Shown: positions 10,430 to 21,899 of the stretch, in pieces
Layout: every line of letters starts with the position of its first letter
How positions within the stretch are numbered: position 1 is the stretch's first letter
From: Periplaneta americana
Lineage: Eukaryota > Arthropoda > Insecta > Blattodea > Blattidae
Assembly (NCBI RefSeq): GCF_040183065.1
Contig: NC_091123.1
Coordinates: forward strand, 8,563,001-8,627,000
Direction of reading: 5' to 3'
DNA length: 64,000 nucleotides
Program-made: the position numbers and the translations under genes
The notes under the pieces: generated by a model
The model's input: the letters and a program-made list of their open reading frames with translations, nothing else
Database searches by the model: none
Told to the model about the DNA's origin: nothing

Positions 10430-10562
10430 TACTTTTTGCTCTGTAAGACGCATGTTTGATTGATTTCCTCCTTGCATTTTGCACCCTTATAAGCCATTCT
10501 TTTTTCTGACATCATTTCGAGAAACAATCCCGTTTTGTTGTCATTAAAGATGTCTTCAGGGA
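10430..10562 (-). pseudogene. Tigger-type transposase, DDE domain fragment
   Basis: The minus-strand reading contains DIFNDNKTGLFLEM, then RMAYKGAKCKEE. It corresponds to the Tigger/pogo DDE block normally read as N-x-D-E-T-G-L-F. Here the catalytic D-E is replaced by N-K, so the copy is inactive. It lies about 0.3 kb inside the left terminal repeat, where the C-terminal half of a minus-strand transposase is expected. Confidence 0.65.
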
Positions 10563-11627
10563 AGTGGCGGCTGATTGACTGAGGCAAGTGAGGCCGGGCC
10601 TCAGTCACTTGGCTTAACTGAAATCAAATTTTGTGTTTTTATATAATATATTAGTTAGTTGAATGAAGCATGTATCGCTGTAGAAGCATTTGAAAACTTT
10701 GATGTATATAGAACTGTTTTGCAGTAAAATTTGTTCCTGAGGCCGGGATCGCTTATGCCGGGTCTGGCTTAATGCATTTCATGTCCTTTCGCGGGCTTTG
10801 AGTTTATGCTTAAAACGTTGTAGCTGAGGCACAATTCGGCTGGCCTGGTCAGGTTTCACTCGTCCCATCCATGGGCCGGCCTCAAGGGTAGAGTGGGGTG
10901 GGAATGGCAATGGTGACTTGTCTTCCTAAATAGGCCATAAATAACAAAATTCCAGCTCTTTGGCAGGCAGAGACCCACACTATTCTCTCCCCTTATGTCT
11001 CAGTTTATGACATAAGCGAGGGTGTTCTACTATTGTACTTGGTAGTACAGTAGTGAATCTGGGCCAATGTTGTTATGTATTTTGGGAAAATATAAACAGA
11101 AACAAAAGAGAGAAATAATGCTGGAGAAGTTAATTCATTGTCAGAGTGTCCTTTATCGAGAAGAAATAATACTGAAAGAAAGGAAGTTTTAAATAAAGAG
11201 AGAGACTACCGAGATACCTACGACATCGCTGATAATTTTTCTGACACATAATCTTAAAACGCGAGTTTCTATTGCATCCTGGTATGGGCAACATAAATGG
11301 TTATGTGGTAATGTGAGGCAAAATAAACTTCTCTTGGCCTTGTTTATTGCTGTCAAAGGAAAAAAATAAAAAGGAAAAGAAAGAAAGGGGAATTTCAACA
11401 CATAATATGGGTTGCTTCATCACACTGAAACAATCACTGAAACTCGCAGCATAACAGCTTATTTGGTGAGTGAAATTATTATTTTTCATTGATAATAATA
11501 AGAATAGACTAATAATAGTAATAATAATAATAATAATAATAATACAGTAATAATGATATTAATAATATAATAACAATAATAATTAATATCATAAACAAAC
11601 ATTTCCTATCGGAAGCACTTAAACTAG

Positions 11628-11935
11628 TTGCATCTGGCCTCACCGAGGATTTCGATCACCGGCTGCTACTGCTTCAGGGCTATACTTTTCGAGAACGATT
11701 TTCATTTGATTTTCATGCCACGAATCAGCTTCATCATTGGGAGCAGACTTCTCTTCCTCAGCCACCACTTTGTAGATAATTGTCCATTGTGCAACTCAAA
11801 CCAAGAAATGGATTCGGAACACCTCAAAATCTGTGCATCAGTGGCTGGCCATGTTAATATCTTTGAAAAATATTGGAGTGCAAGAGGTCAAATGACTTTA
11901 TTGTCAAACGCCTGGCATTAGAAAACAACAACAAC
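11628..11935 (+). mobile_element. LINE C-terminal fragment inserted in the Tigger element
   Basis: The open frame encodes CPLCNSNQEMDSEHLKIC and YWSARGQM, the same C-terminal zinc-motif family as 4990 and 5225. After the stop it ends in an AACAACAAC tail. It interrupts the minus-strand Tigger transposase, so it inserted after the transposon. Confidence 0.7.
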
Positions 11936-12329
11936 TACTTTGTAGACAATGCCATGCCTGTCCTTGAGGTGCTGTAGCCAGCCATTGCTAGTTTTGAAGT
12001 TTGAATTGCTGAGTAGACTGCAAAATGAAGGACTTTTTGGAGATCATAGGACCGCCTATAGGAACACTTTGAGTCCTCATTTCATTGAACAATTTTATTG
12101 CAGCACTGTCTACATCATCTGGAACTGCTGTCTGCAGTCGTTTTCGTGCTAGATCAAATTTGCTGCTCATAAAATTTTACTCATTTTTTTTTTTAAGAAA
12201 AGTAACCAATGTAGATTGTGAAAATTCTTATTTTTGTGAAACTGCTGTCTGTTTCATTACTTCATCTAAATCTTTAAATGCAGCCAATTTAGTTTCCAAA
12301 CTTATTGGCTTCCATTTAGCAGAAGCCAT
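11930..12329 (-). pseudogene. Tigger-type transposase, N-terminal DNA-binding part
   Basis: It starts with ATG at 12329 (minus). The reading is KWKPISLETKLAAFKDLDEV, then STLVTFLKK, then FNEMRTQSVPIGGPM and, after a frameshift, NGWLQHLKDRHGI. These are the successive helix-turn-helix blocks of CENP-B/Tigger transposases, in order. Stop codons and shifts make it a pseudogene. It is cut off by the LINE fragment at 11935. Confidence 0.78.
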
Positions 12330-12629
12330 CGCTATGCCTACTTACTCCCACCTCGTGACCTGTACAGTGGAAAATAACTAGGAAAACTGGTTACATGTCC
12401 ATCCTTCATAGAAATTCCCACTCTCGGGTCAAGAGCCTTTTACCTACTACCATCTGCAAGACCAAGCTGCTGACTTACGAAAAAAGGACGTGTCTAAAAT
12501 TGCTTCTTCGCTATAGTGAGAGATATTTAACGTTATTTATGTAGGAAATTTGCTGAGACCATAGAAAAATATCGTTTAATGTGGATTTATCATTATATTG
12601 ATCTTAGTTATATGGAGGTTTGATTGTAT

Positions 12630-13385
12630 TAGTATTATTTCTGTTTATTATGTTTCCTTGTGATATGCCATTTCCTTCATTATCAGTCCAACTACTGTAA
12701 TTTTGAATCAGCAAATTTTATTTTTCATCATGTGAATATTGCTGACAGCCCTACTGTCAAATGATTTGTAAGTGTAGTATGTTATTTAAAACTGTCCAAA
12801 AAATGGCTGAGAGTTTTATCTTTTTTTTTCTCCCCAGTTTCGGTGCTAGTTTCACAATATGTTGTCATTGTCAGTCTGTAAATAATCTGTAAAATGATTT
12901 TGTTGGCCAGTACAAATTGTGAATCAATTTTACTATTGATAATTAATAAAATTTCTCCGTTTCAGTGAACAGTAATGTTATTGAACCAATTCCTGATATT
13001 TTTATCAGCAGAAACCTGTTTTATGGCTTTTGTAAAATATATACCGTTACCAGGGAAGATTTGTGATATCATCTTATTCCGGGAATAACTCCTATGTGAC
13101 ATATTTATCGATTTTCAGATTTTTGCTCTATTAAATAACTTAAATAGTGATACAGAAAATAATAAAATCTCCTGTATGTAATTATATTTATTTCTTTAAA
13201 AAATGTAAGAATTCACAATCTCCTATGCACTACTGCCATGTGTGTTTTTTTCTTCTACTGAAAAATGTCGTATTTTGCACATAGGAGTTATTGCAGGAAC
13301 AACGACGATATAGGTGATGAAATTTACTTATTCATTTCTTTGCCTTGTGTGAGTAGATTGTTTCCGTAGAATTTCACATTGTTGT
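12630..13385. other. Intergenic, no feature
   Basis: AT-rich sequence without recognisable coding or element signatures. Confidence 0.4.
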
Positions 13386-13655
13386 CAATCAATCAATCTT
13401 CTTAATGCATCAAACTGTTTGCTGACAACATAAGGTCCACTGTAGTCTATTCAGTCCTTGTTTTTCACGAGAAATGAGGGGTATTTTGTTTGGTGTTCAT
13501 TGTAGATCCTGGTTGGTGTGTAGTCAATATATACTGCAGGGCTGTGTCTTCTGCAACTGGTACTGATGATTTTAATTGACTTCTTTTGTAATTTATGGAT
13601 GGGCAGTGTAGAAGAATGTGTTCCAGGTCTTCATCATGATCAGTTGTAATTATTT
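13386..13655 (-). mobile_element. Jockey-type LINE 3' end, second copy of the 4080 family
   Basis: On the minus strand this repeats the 3' end at 4080-4470 closely, including the LEHIL.YCP region, a short 3' UTR and the GATTGATTGATT tail (CAATCAATCAATC on the + strand). A deletion removes a few codons near LWLLATG of the other copy. Confidence 0.8.
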
Positions 13656-13849
13656 TGATCTTAAAAAATTTGCTTTGTATGAATAGTCGTTGAGTATGGA
13701 TGAATCACTTGTTGTGTCAGAAAGAAATATTCGGATGAAATTAAACTATTTTAAACCATTAATAATACTGTATGTAGTTTCACATAATAGTGTATTTCTT
13801 TCGAGAACCCTATTTGAAATGTTTATTTTTATTTATTTATTTTTTACCT

Positions 13850-14195
13850 GGGTTAATGTCCCGCAATATAGCATCGTGGTTCAAGGCATTATGTCTAGGA
13901 CTTGCTTCAAGGAATGTGCACTGGTTTGAGCCCTCATGAAGAGACAATTTTTTCATGAAATTTCGACCAGTGTATGAGACTGGTGCCCTCCCACCATCGA
14001 AATTAATTTAGAGAGTTATGATAGCAAAATCCAACTATGAAAACTAGCGTATAACAGCTGGGGGGGGATTATCGTGTTAACCACACAATATCTCCATTCT
14101 GTTTGGATGATCGTTTACTCTTGCTGAGACATGTGGACTTGGGGCCAGCAGCGGTTTGGTTGGCCTGGCCCTTCATGGGCTGCTGCTCCACAGGT
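13850..14195 (+). repeat. Dispersed repeat, paired with 30135-30400
   Basis: Long stretches match the segment at 30135-30400 in order: CATGAAATTTCG.CCAGTGTATG, ACCACACxATAxCTCCATTCTG, TTGGATGATCGT, GGCCAGCAGC. Both copies are on the + strand. It is unclassified; no coding capacity or terminal repeats are seen. Confidence 0.65.
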
Positions 14196-14519
14196 TACTT
14201 GCGTTTTTGAAAAATTAATTGTAGCTATTACTTCTTATTGTCTTCTTCGAAAGCATTATACTTATTGTGAAAAATATAAGGGCCATGTAGAGAATACACT
14301 GAGAAAGTGTGATGAAAGATTGAAACTTGAATTGAAGCAGTTTTCTTCTACATACAAGTTATGAACAAAAAACCAAAGGGAATGCATATTTAGTCCAAGG
14401 TCATTGAACTAGAGACTGTAACGTCATGTTTCTACTGAATCTATACCAAGTTCAGGAGGAAATATCAGGTGATTATTCACTGTTTTCAGAGTTCTGCAAC
14501 ATGCAGCTGCAGTCGTATT

Positions 14520-14915
14520 ATTTTTAGATTTACATTTATTTCATGCGCTTAGTGGAAAACTCGTGCGAGTCATGCCAGACGCCCTAAAGTGCGGTAACAT
14601 TGCAACCAATAGTTTAACTTGTTACAGCGTAGAGCGCCATGTCATAGTTGTGAGGTGTATTGCTATTGGTCACAGGTTCAGTCCGTCAGAATAGTTTGAT
14701 GTGATGGTATGTGGTTGAAATTACTTAAAAAGGAAACGTGTCAATTATTAATTAACATCGCATGTTATCGAAGAATTTGCTATAAGTGATATTTACGAAG
14801 TGCTGGCGTTAAAAGGACTTTCGTTCTCAAGTCAAATAGTAAACATATAGATGGTGTTTTGGCAATTTGATGCATGTTACGGCCAGGCGGGTAGGGAGTA
14901 AAAACTATTTGCAAG
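14520..14915 (+). promoter_or_regulatory. Probable promoter and 5' UTR of the gene starting at 14916
   Basis: The region just upstream of the candidate first exon is richer in GC than its surroundings. It has a CCAAT motif (CAACCAATAG near 14604) and an inverted one (CTATTGGTC near 14661). No TATA box is evident. These are weak indications and the transcription start is unknown. Confidence 0.3.
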
Positions 14916-14939
14916 ATGGCGGACTCAAGTTTTTACCAG
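14916..14939 (+). CDS. Probable first coding exon of an unidentified gene
   Basis: ATG at 14916 sits in the context GCAAGATGGCGG, a strong eukaryotic initiation context. An in-frame TAG at 14892-14894 excludes an upstream extension. Eight codons read MADSSFYQ and end in CAG|GTGAGT, a perfect donor, in phase 0. I do not recognise the protein from eight residues. No following exon was found before 20 kb, so the first intron must be large. Alternative first exons may lie at 20184 and 61579, both also ending in phase 0. Confidence 0.5.
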
Positions 14940-17900
14940 GTGAGTACCTGGTGGTTTTGTTACGGTTTTGTCTACTTAAAAGGCATTTATCAGTATTGAG
15001 TGAAAATAATAACCATTTCCAATAGATTTGCTACAGCTTGAAGTGTTTATCGTTTCGTCGTGTGTGAGAAGTATAGTGCATGTGGTGTTTTAACCTAGTC
15101 AGCTATTTTAACAACTTCAGGTTGTAACTCGTTTGACCTTTTTAAATTAAACAGTCACCTGTCAAAATCATTTGTGTGTATGAACCCAGAACTCATTTTA
15201 CAAAGCAAGTGCGTGGTTGATGTGTTGGCACATTAGTTAAATGTTTTTTTTTTATTTGCGTTCTTGCAGTTGACTTTTACTTGGTCTTGTTTCTTTAATG
15301 TGCATTCTTATGTACACCATACCCAAATTTGGAGTACTAATGAAGAAACGAGTGTTTAGTTCTTCACAATGATACCGAAAGATTATATTTGAGAATCTCA
15401 AGTTTATGCGTGAAATAATGATCCTTTATTATCCTAAGCTACAAATTGGGAAATGTCATGCTTCAAAAAAGGAAACATGTGTTGACAACATTGAGCTGGT
15501 CATGATTAATTAATAGCCCTTATAAATATTAAGTACTGCACCATTTTGTAATAAAATATTCCGTTTGCAGATTTATGGAGTAAAATAAATCTCACATAAG
15601 CTCTATAACCTATATATATTTAACAGCATTGGGTCATAGTGTGTTAGTTTTATTACAGTGTTATTTGTGTTACTCTTGGTTGTTGATTCTCTTTGTGGTA
15701 CTATTTACACTAATACATCCGAATTGATTAACTTCTCAAACAGTGAAGATTTGAGTCATTTGTTTATTTTAGGCATTTTCGTCGAGTGTGTGTGCCTAGC
15801 CAGTTTGCACTGAGTGACTCACATATGTTGAAAGGCTTGTAATACGAAATATAGTTCGTTATCGTTAAAAAAAAAAAAAAAAAAACTTTACGCATGATAG
15901 TTTTCACGGTCTTTGTAATTCTTTTCAATTTTGTTTTTCAGTAGTGGTTTGGATATATGTGTTTTGAACTAATCTGTGGGCTAACAATACTGTATAATGT
16001 TAATGCTTTCAGTGTATGTTGGTTTCTATAAATAGAGCGATGATTTTATTGGACACGTAATTTACATAAGATTTGTAGCACAATAGTTGTAGATGGTTAA
16101 TTTAAAAGGTGTTAAAGTCCTACTGATATTTGAAACAAGCAGCTACCTAGGCTCGTCTTGAGCCGATATATTGATGTAAGAAATATCTAGGCCTGTAGTA
16201 AATGTAATGTCTTCATTGAAAATTGCTTGCAAAGGGTCCGATTCTTAAAATAGGCTGCATATCAAGTTATGAAAATTTTATATTTATCGCTTTTTTAAAA
16301 TAGCCTGAAAAAATATATTATGCTCTTCTACAAGAATTATAAACATTCTGTCACATCTATCTTTTCTTTCTTTTTTTATATTTGTCCATGCTGTTAGTAA
16401 TATCTGTCATATTTAAAGAAATATGGTAGGCTAAGTAAAAAAAAAAAAAAAAACTAACAAAATGAATACCGGTAGTGAAACTAAAATAAATACGAACAGT
16501 CACATCTTTGAAAAGAAAAACAGATCTTACTCTTCATGAATGTGACTTTGCCACTGCTTCTTCGTTCATGCGGTAGTTCTCCAGATTGTTTAAGATTGAA
16601 TTTATACGGAGATCTTGAGAAAAAGGATTTAGTTTGAGCATCGGTACCGGTAGTTTTTTATTGTCCTACCAGTTATACTGTACATTTTGGGAAGAGTTTT
16701 TTTTTTTCTTTTTGTGATTTCTTCACACACTTAACTTTAACTTTAATATTTTTTAAATATTAATACTTACCAGTAGTAGGATTCTGTAGTTAATAATATT
16801 GTTTTTGGTGTATAATGTGCTGACACTAGTTTTTGAAAAAAAAAAAGTTGTGAAATCTCTTTGATGAAAGGGCAAACTCATGTATTGTCTGAAAATATTG
16901 CTGATGTTAGTAACAGTTGGTTATATCTAGTGTTGTCTTAAATTATAATTTACGTATAGAATTTATGATACAAGCCATTTTAGCATCTGTTTCAGTTAAG
17001 TGCGGATGTTAGGCCCTACTACAGTAGATTTTTTCAAACTTAGGCTATAGATTTGTAATAGCTAGGCCTATTACCATTAACCTTTGTTTATTGTAAATGT
17101 AATGCCAATAATTTTATTCGTATACTACGTAGTTTAATTGAAGAGTGTGATTCCAAAACTTCCTCAGTCCATTTGACCATTTTTATGATTTATAGGCCAA
17201 CATATGATTTTTTTTAGACTTCTGTCATATTTTAAACTTGTTTTCTTCCAAAACCACTCCAATCCTTATCTAAAAGTTTCTTTATTGTGCTTGTCACTTG
17301 AAAACTCACTCAGTCCTTAGACTGATGGATTAAAAAAACTAGCCCAGTCCTTTCATAAAAATGGACTTAACGTGTCATGGTTCATTTACAATATAAATAG
17401 GCCTATAGAGTTTTTTCGTCATTATCGATTAATACGGTATTAACTAGAATTTTTCAAAATTGAATTAGGACACAGTGACCTTTTAGTAGACTGAAGTGTC
17501 GTTAACCTGGAATGAAGTGAAGTAAGATACAAGCCGTAGACTCCTCATTAGTTAAAAATGTTTTGAGGTATTGCAACAAGTATGGAATTACATTAATCTA
17601 AGCAGGGTTGTTTTGCCAACTCATCTCCCGAATTTTTGAACGAAATCAGTAAGTGCAAAAGTTGAGATAGTGAAAGAAATTTAAGTCGTCACAATACATT
17701 CTTGAACCTGTTGGATTAGATAGGATAGGGATGTTTATTTTTGTTTGCCGTGGTATATGATAGCATGTTTTCTTTGATCGCATTTTTATGAACATATTTT
17801 GTGTCAGAGAAGTTTTGGCAGTACCCATATTGTTGAATGCTTCTGAATTATGTGCTAATATGAACCTTTACATAAACAAGAAGGAAAATAGGTGTTTGAA

Positions 17901-18025
17901 TCTGGTACATACCAGTAGTCCCGTACTTATAATTTTACACTTTTCATAACAATCCAGTTTTTTGTCTTTCTACTACTAATAATGATATCTTTGTTTATAG
18001 TTTATTTTCTTGAACAATCTTTTAC
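14940..18025 (+). other. Large AT-rich interval, probably intronic
   Basis: About 3 kb without a coding-like segment or recognisable element. It has poly(A) runs at about 15867 and 16437 only. It is consistent with the start of a large intron of the gene at 14916. Confidence 0.4.
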
Positions 18026-18028
18026 AAC

Positions 18029-18120
18029 AGCGTTTCTCAAACTTTTTGATGATACGATCCCCTTTTCCTCACATTGTTTAATGCCATCTCCTGGCCCATA
18101 GTGCAGAGTAGATTGTAGAA
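18029..18120 (+). mobile_element. hAT-like terminal sequence fragment
   Basis: CAGCGTTTCTCAAACTTTTT followed by GATGATACGATCCCC is typical of the terminal repeat of many hAT elements. I found no matching reverse-complement end nearby, so only one end is called. Confidence 0.4.
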
Positions 18121-18182
18121 TATATCGGTAGTAATGTGAAATTTAGTGTTAATTAAAAGAAAATGATTTAATTAGGACTTAT

Positions 18183-18314
18183 GTACAGACCCAGAAACAA
18201 AATTTGGGCCACTTGAATTTTTTTTCCAAGTTCCAGTTATAACATACTATGCATGCTCAATATAACTGGAACTTGGAAAATTCAGGTGGCCCAAATTTTG
18301 TTTCTGGTTCTGTA
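18183..18314. repeat. Inverted repeat / foldback, ~55-bp arms
   Basis: Arms 18183-18241 and 18261-18314 are near-perfect reverse complements (GTACAGA..CCAGAAACAAA ... TTTGTTTCTGG.TCTGTAC). The left arm has a few extra T. The loop is about 19 bases. It is likely a non-autonomous foldback element or a hairpin transcript. Confidence 0.8.
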
Positions 18315-18357
18315 CCCAAAATGGTCGGATGTTTAAATTTTCATAGAACAATCTTGA

Positions 18358-18359
18358 AA

Positions 18360-18412
<53 letters not shown>
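18358..18412. repeat. (ATT)n microsatellite
   Basis: An almost perfect ATT array lies between two hairpins. Many ATT arrays in the window sit at the ends of SINEs and LINEs. Confidence 0.95.
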
Positions 18413-18413
<1 letters not shown>

Positions 18414-18511
18414 CTTCATCTTACGATGTTTGGTGACGTATACACGTCCGTTGATGTAATATGTCACATCAACGGACGTGTATACGTCACCAAACATCGT
18501 AAGATGAAGAT
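18412..18511. repeat. 100-bp palindrome with perfect 46-bp arms
   Basis: Arms 18412-18457 and 18466-18511 are exact reverse complements with an 8-base loop (AATATGTC). It directly follows the ATT array. As RNA this would be a perfect 46-bp hairpin. Confidence 0.93.
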
Positions 18512-18630
18512 TACATTTGTAAAAGTTTCTTTCAACCCATAAGCAGTGCTGACTAGATCAGACGCTATGGACAGTACTCTATAACAGAGTCGCCAGTATG
18601 AAAGGATAATTCCAAGCGTTTGGCGTGAGA

Positions 18631-18759
18631 CGAACTCGATAGCTCAGTGGTAGAGCGCCTGACCGGAGAACAAGAAGTCGTAGGTTCGATTCCCGCTCGA
18701 GGTTGTGAAATTTTTCTTTCATACAATGACTTGATTGTGACTGTAAATAGTATTTAAAT

Positions 18760-18803
<44 letters not shown>
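18631..18803 (+). mobile_element. tRNA-derived SINE with (ATT)n tail
   Basis: The head contains an A box (TAGCTCAGTGG) and a B box (GGTTCGATTCC) with tRNA spacing. Acceptor-like pairing is AACTCGA with TCGAGGT. The anticodon stem is mismatched, so it is not a functional tRNA. An unrelated tail follows and ends in ATT repeats at 18762-18803. Confidence 0.65.
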
Positions 18804-18805
18804 GT

Positions 18806-19647
18806 TTACTTAAGCCCACCATCGATCCCTGTCCTGAGCAAGATTACTCCAGTCTCTACCATCATATCCCACCTCCCTCAAATCCATTTTAATATTATCC
18901 TCCCATCTACGTCTCGGTCTCCTCAAAGGTGTTTTTCCCTCCGGTCTCCCAATTAACACTCTATATGCATTTCTGCCCATACGTGCTACATGTCTTGCCC
19001 ATCTCAAACGTCTGTATTTAACATTCCTAATAATGTCAGGTGAAGAATACAATGCGTGCAGTTCTGCGTTGTGTAACTTTCTTCATTCCCCTCTAACTTC
19101 ATCCCTCTTAGCCCCAAATATTTTATTATATTATTGTGATGTACCTTCATCAACCCAAATATTTTCTTAAGCACCTTATTCTCAAACACCCTTAACCTCT
19201 GTTCCTCTATCAAAGTGAGAGTCCAAGTTTCATAACCATACAGAACAACCGGTAACTATTTTATAAATTCTAATTTTCAGGTTTTTTGAGAGCAGACTGC
19301 ATGACAAAAGCTTGTCAGCCGAATAATAACAGGCATTTCCCATATTCTGTCTTTACTTTCCTCCCTGTTGCTCCAAGGTATTGGAATTTTTTCACCTCTT
19401 CAAAGAATAAATTTCCAATTTGTATATTTCCATTTCGTACTATGTTCTGGTCACGAGACATAATCATGTACTTTATCTTTTCGGAATTTACTTCCAAATC
19501 TCTCTTTTTACTTGCTTCAAGTAAAATTTCCGTGTTTTCCCTAATAGTTCGTGGAGTTTCTTCTGACATTCACGTTATCAGCCTTGATAAGCAGCTGATG
19601 TAACCCGTTCAATTCCAAACCTTCTCTGTTATTCAGGACTTTCCAGG

Positions 19648-19648
<1 letters not shown>
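18806..19648 (-). mobile_element. LINE-L copy, C-terminal part of ORF2, 5' truncated
   Basis: Minus-strand frames give, in order: EILLEASKKRDLEVNSEKIK and FQYLGATGRKV; then EEQRLRVFENKVLKKIFG; then ELHALYSSPDIIRNVK in part, RRLRWARHVARMGRNAYRV and [14 protein letters not shown]. These are the post-catalytic parts of an insect endonuclease/reverse-transcriptase LINE. Shifts near 19050, 19215 and 19310 break it. The ATT array at 18762 is its 3' tail, and another ATT array abuts the truncated 5' end. Confidence 0.85.

Positions 19649-19649
<1 letters not shown>

Positions 19650-19694
<45 letters not shown>
19650..19694. repeat. (ATT)n microsatellite
   Basis: ATT array at the truncated 5' border of the LINE-L copy. 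Confidence 0.95.
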
Positions 19695-19695
<1 letters not shown>

Positions 19696-20183
19696 TCGAT
19701 TTTTATGTACGAAATGGGACATATTTTTGTTATTTTTTTTCTGTGGCAGTGTTATTGGCATGAGGAAGGTACTAAAAGCACAACCCCATGTTTACAATTT
19801 GTATTTAAATCGGTTTAGAATAGGACACAAGATAGGTAGGTGGATGTACGGGTAGGTACTAGATGCGGTAATTAAATGTAGTAGTCTTTGTCGGAGATAG
19901 GCTAGACCGCTGGAGTCTCCGGTAGTGAAGTAAGTAGGAGACCGAAATGACTGGTTAAGTGTTTCAAGAGCCCAAGAATTGCCATGAGCGGAATCAAAGT
20001 GTGTTGATAAGCAAGCAGCATCGCAGCTGTCTTGTCGGGGAGGTTGGCTAGACAGGAAAGGAAGAAAATGGAAATGATGTGGCAGAGGGGAAACGAAGAG
20101 AGAGGTGGAAGACTGCGAAGTATGCCGGCTTGCCAGTCAGTTGCGAGCGGCCAGTGTCGTGATGTGCGAGGACAGGGACGCCC

Positions 20184-20246
20184 ATGAGTCTCGCAATGGT
20201 GCTGACCAAGGAGAAGGCCCTCAAGTTGCGATCCCTTCTCTTCGCG
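20184..20246 (+). CDS. Candidate first coding exon (alternative start?)
   Basis: ATG at 20184 is preceded in frame by TGA 24 bases upstream. It opens 21 codons, MSLAMVLTKEKALKLRSLLF plus A, ending GCG|GTACGT, a strong donor in phase 0. The segment is GC-richer and codon-like compared with its surroundings. A second ATG lies four codons in. I do not recognise it. It could be an alternative first exon of the gene at 14916, a separate gene, or chance. Confidence 0.3.
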
Positions 20247-20715
20247 GTACGTATAACAGTGATGTCAATGCATTCACGCTTCTTGCGATTCATGGAAAAC
20301 TGCAGCCAACCCCAGAAGTTTTCGTCTGTTTTGGGTTCAGGATCATCTTGCAACAGTGGATATGTTTTTAAACTCGTGTGCTTACCCAGAAGAAATGACT
20401 TTTTTTTTATCCATATAGGCCTAGTATTTAATGCGTAATCTTAACGTGATATTTTATGTACTAGGCTTTTTCGGCCTTTTGACGCTCCAACTATAACATT
20501 AGAGAATTACACTGGGCGTATTCTTAAACTCGTCGTGTGCTCATCCGGTAGAAGTGTTCTTGTTTTGTTTATAGTAGATCACACCCATAGACTCAATTTC
20601 ATCCGCATCTCGAGATAGTATTTTTGTTCTGAGTTTTCGGTTCACGATTATTGAGACAACCATAATCTCGACGTAATCAACACTTTTTCAACGTCCTTTG
20701 ACGTTCTAATTTTAT

Positions 20716-21897
20716 TAGGTCATTTAATAAGTAATGTTTTTTTTTTTTTTTTAAGTTTGATGTTTTGTAAGATTTTCTTTAGTTGGGCAATGCAATTTAC
20801 AAAACGCTATGATAGTAGCTATTTATTGTGAACGTGTGACGATTATTAAAACAGGGAATATCAAGTGGAGGTGGTAAAGTTAGAGATTAGAATCCTTCTA
20901 AAGCACTACTATAAACAAGATTATAAAGCTGCTGCCGCGGCTCGAAGAATATGTGAAGTCGATGGTGAAGGTGTCGTTAGTGAGCGTGTAGGACAACGTT
21001 GGTTCCAACATTTCAGTAATGGATAAGGATAAATTAAAGATTTTCAACGTTCTGGAAGACTAAGGTATGGAATATTGAGAATACACACAGAGTTTTTGAA
21101 GAAAATCCACAAAAAATACTTTTGCTTCAAAAGATCGTCACATTAAGACGCTTAGAAAATCATAGAGAAATTGCAGATCTGTACCTCATGAATTGACATC
21201 TGAACAGGCTCAACGCACAGTGAATATTTGTTGTATGCTTATCGCTAATCCCATGGATAATATATTATCAAAAGAATTGTCACATGAGGTGACTAAATGG
21301 GTATATTACCGCTACCCTGACACCTCAAACAGTGGCTCGATCCCCGCCAGCCTGCCAAAGTCGTCATTAATCAAAATTGACTCGGCTCCAAAGTAATGTT
21401 ATATGTCTGATGAACTTTTGAAAGTGTGATTCACTGGGAGTTTGTTCCAAACGGACGTGCAGTCAATGCTGATCTTTATTCTCAACAGTTCATGAAGTTT
21501 CGAGAGGTACCTTGCATTAGTTAATAGAAACTGGACAATGCGAGACTCCATACCGCTCGAACAATCATGGAAAGAATCCAGGAATAGGGAGGAAACGAAC
21601 TGCTGCCACACCCGGCATGTAATCCTGCTTGCATTATTATATTTTTCGATCTATGGCCCATTTCCTGCTTGAAAGTAATTTTCACAACTTGGAAGTCGTT
21701 GAAATGGTTATTACGGAATTCTTCGCACCAAAAATCGGAAACTGGTACCGTCGCGAGATAAACCTCGCTAAAAGGTGTCTCAAGACCATAGAATCTAATG
21801 GCCTTTACTTTGAATATTAGATTAATTTCTTGTAACAGCTCACTCTAACTAAAAAATTACGCAAAACCGACATTATTTATGAGACAGTATCTGTACA
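20716..21897 (+). mobile_element. mariner-type DNA transposon, decayed
   Basis: The left end reads TTAGGTCATTTAATAAGTAA. The right end, reverse-complemented near 21897, reads CTGTCTCATAAATAATG, a poor but recognisable match. Both ends have a TA at the border. The interior is the transposase pseudogene at 20862-21820. Confidence 0.7.
20862..21820 (+). pseudogene. mariner transposase pseudogene
   Basis: The order of mariner blocks is clear: QRWFQHFSNG, RSGR, VPHELTSEQAQRTV, KWVYYRYPD, VIHWEFVPNGRAVNADLYSQ, LDNARLHTARTIMERIQE, and the end FRSMAHFLLESNFHNLE...WYRRE...KTIESNGLYFEY. The family is usually about 345 residues with a D,D34D triad. Here the first D (normally CDEKW) reads HEVTKW and the third is lost in a scrambled stretch near 21630. 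Several stops and frameshifts are present. It is inactive. Confidence 0.88.
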
Positions 21898-21899
21898 AT

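Larger units (their letters stand above)
10154..12626 (-). mobile_element. Decayed Tigger/pogo-like DNA transposon
   Basis: The ends are inverted repeats, CAGTCAAACCTCCATATAAC at 10154 and GTTATATGGAGGTTTGATTG ending at 12626, with one mismatch in 20. Both are flanked by TA. This end sequence and the TA target are typical of Tigger/pogo elements. Transposase pieces lie on the minus strand at both ends of the interior (see 11930-12329 and 10430-10562). The middle holds a LINE fragment at 11628-11935 and unrelated GC-richer repeat material at about 10565-11100. Confidence 0.85.
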
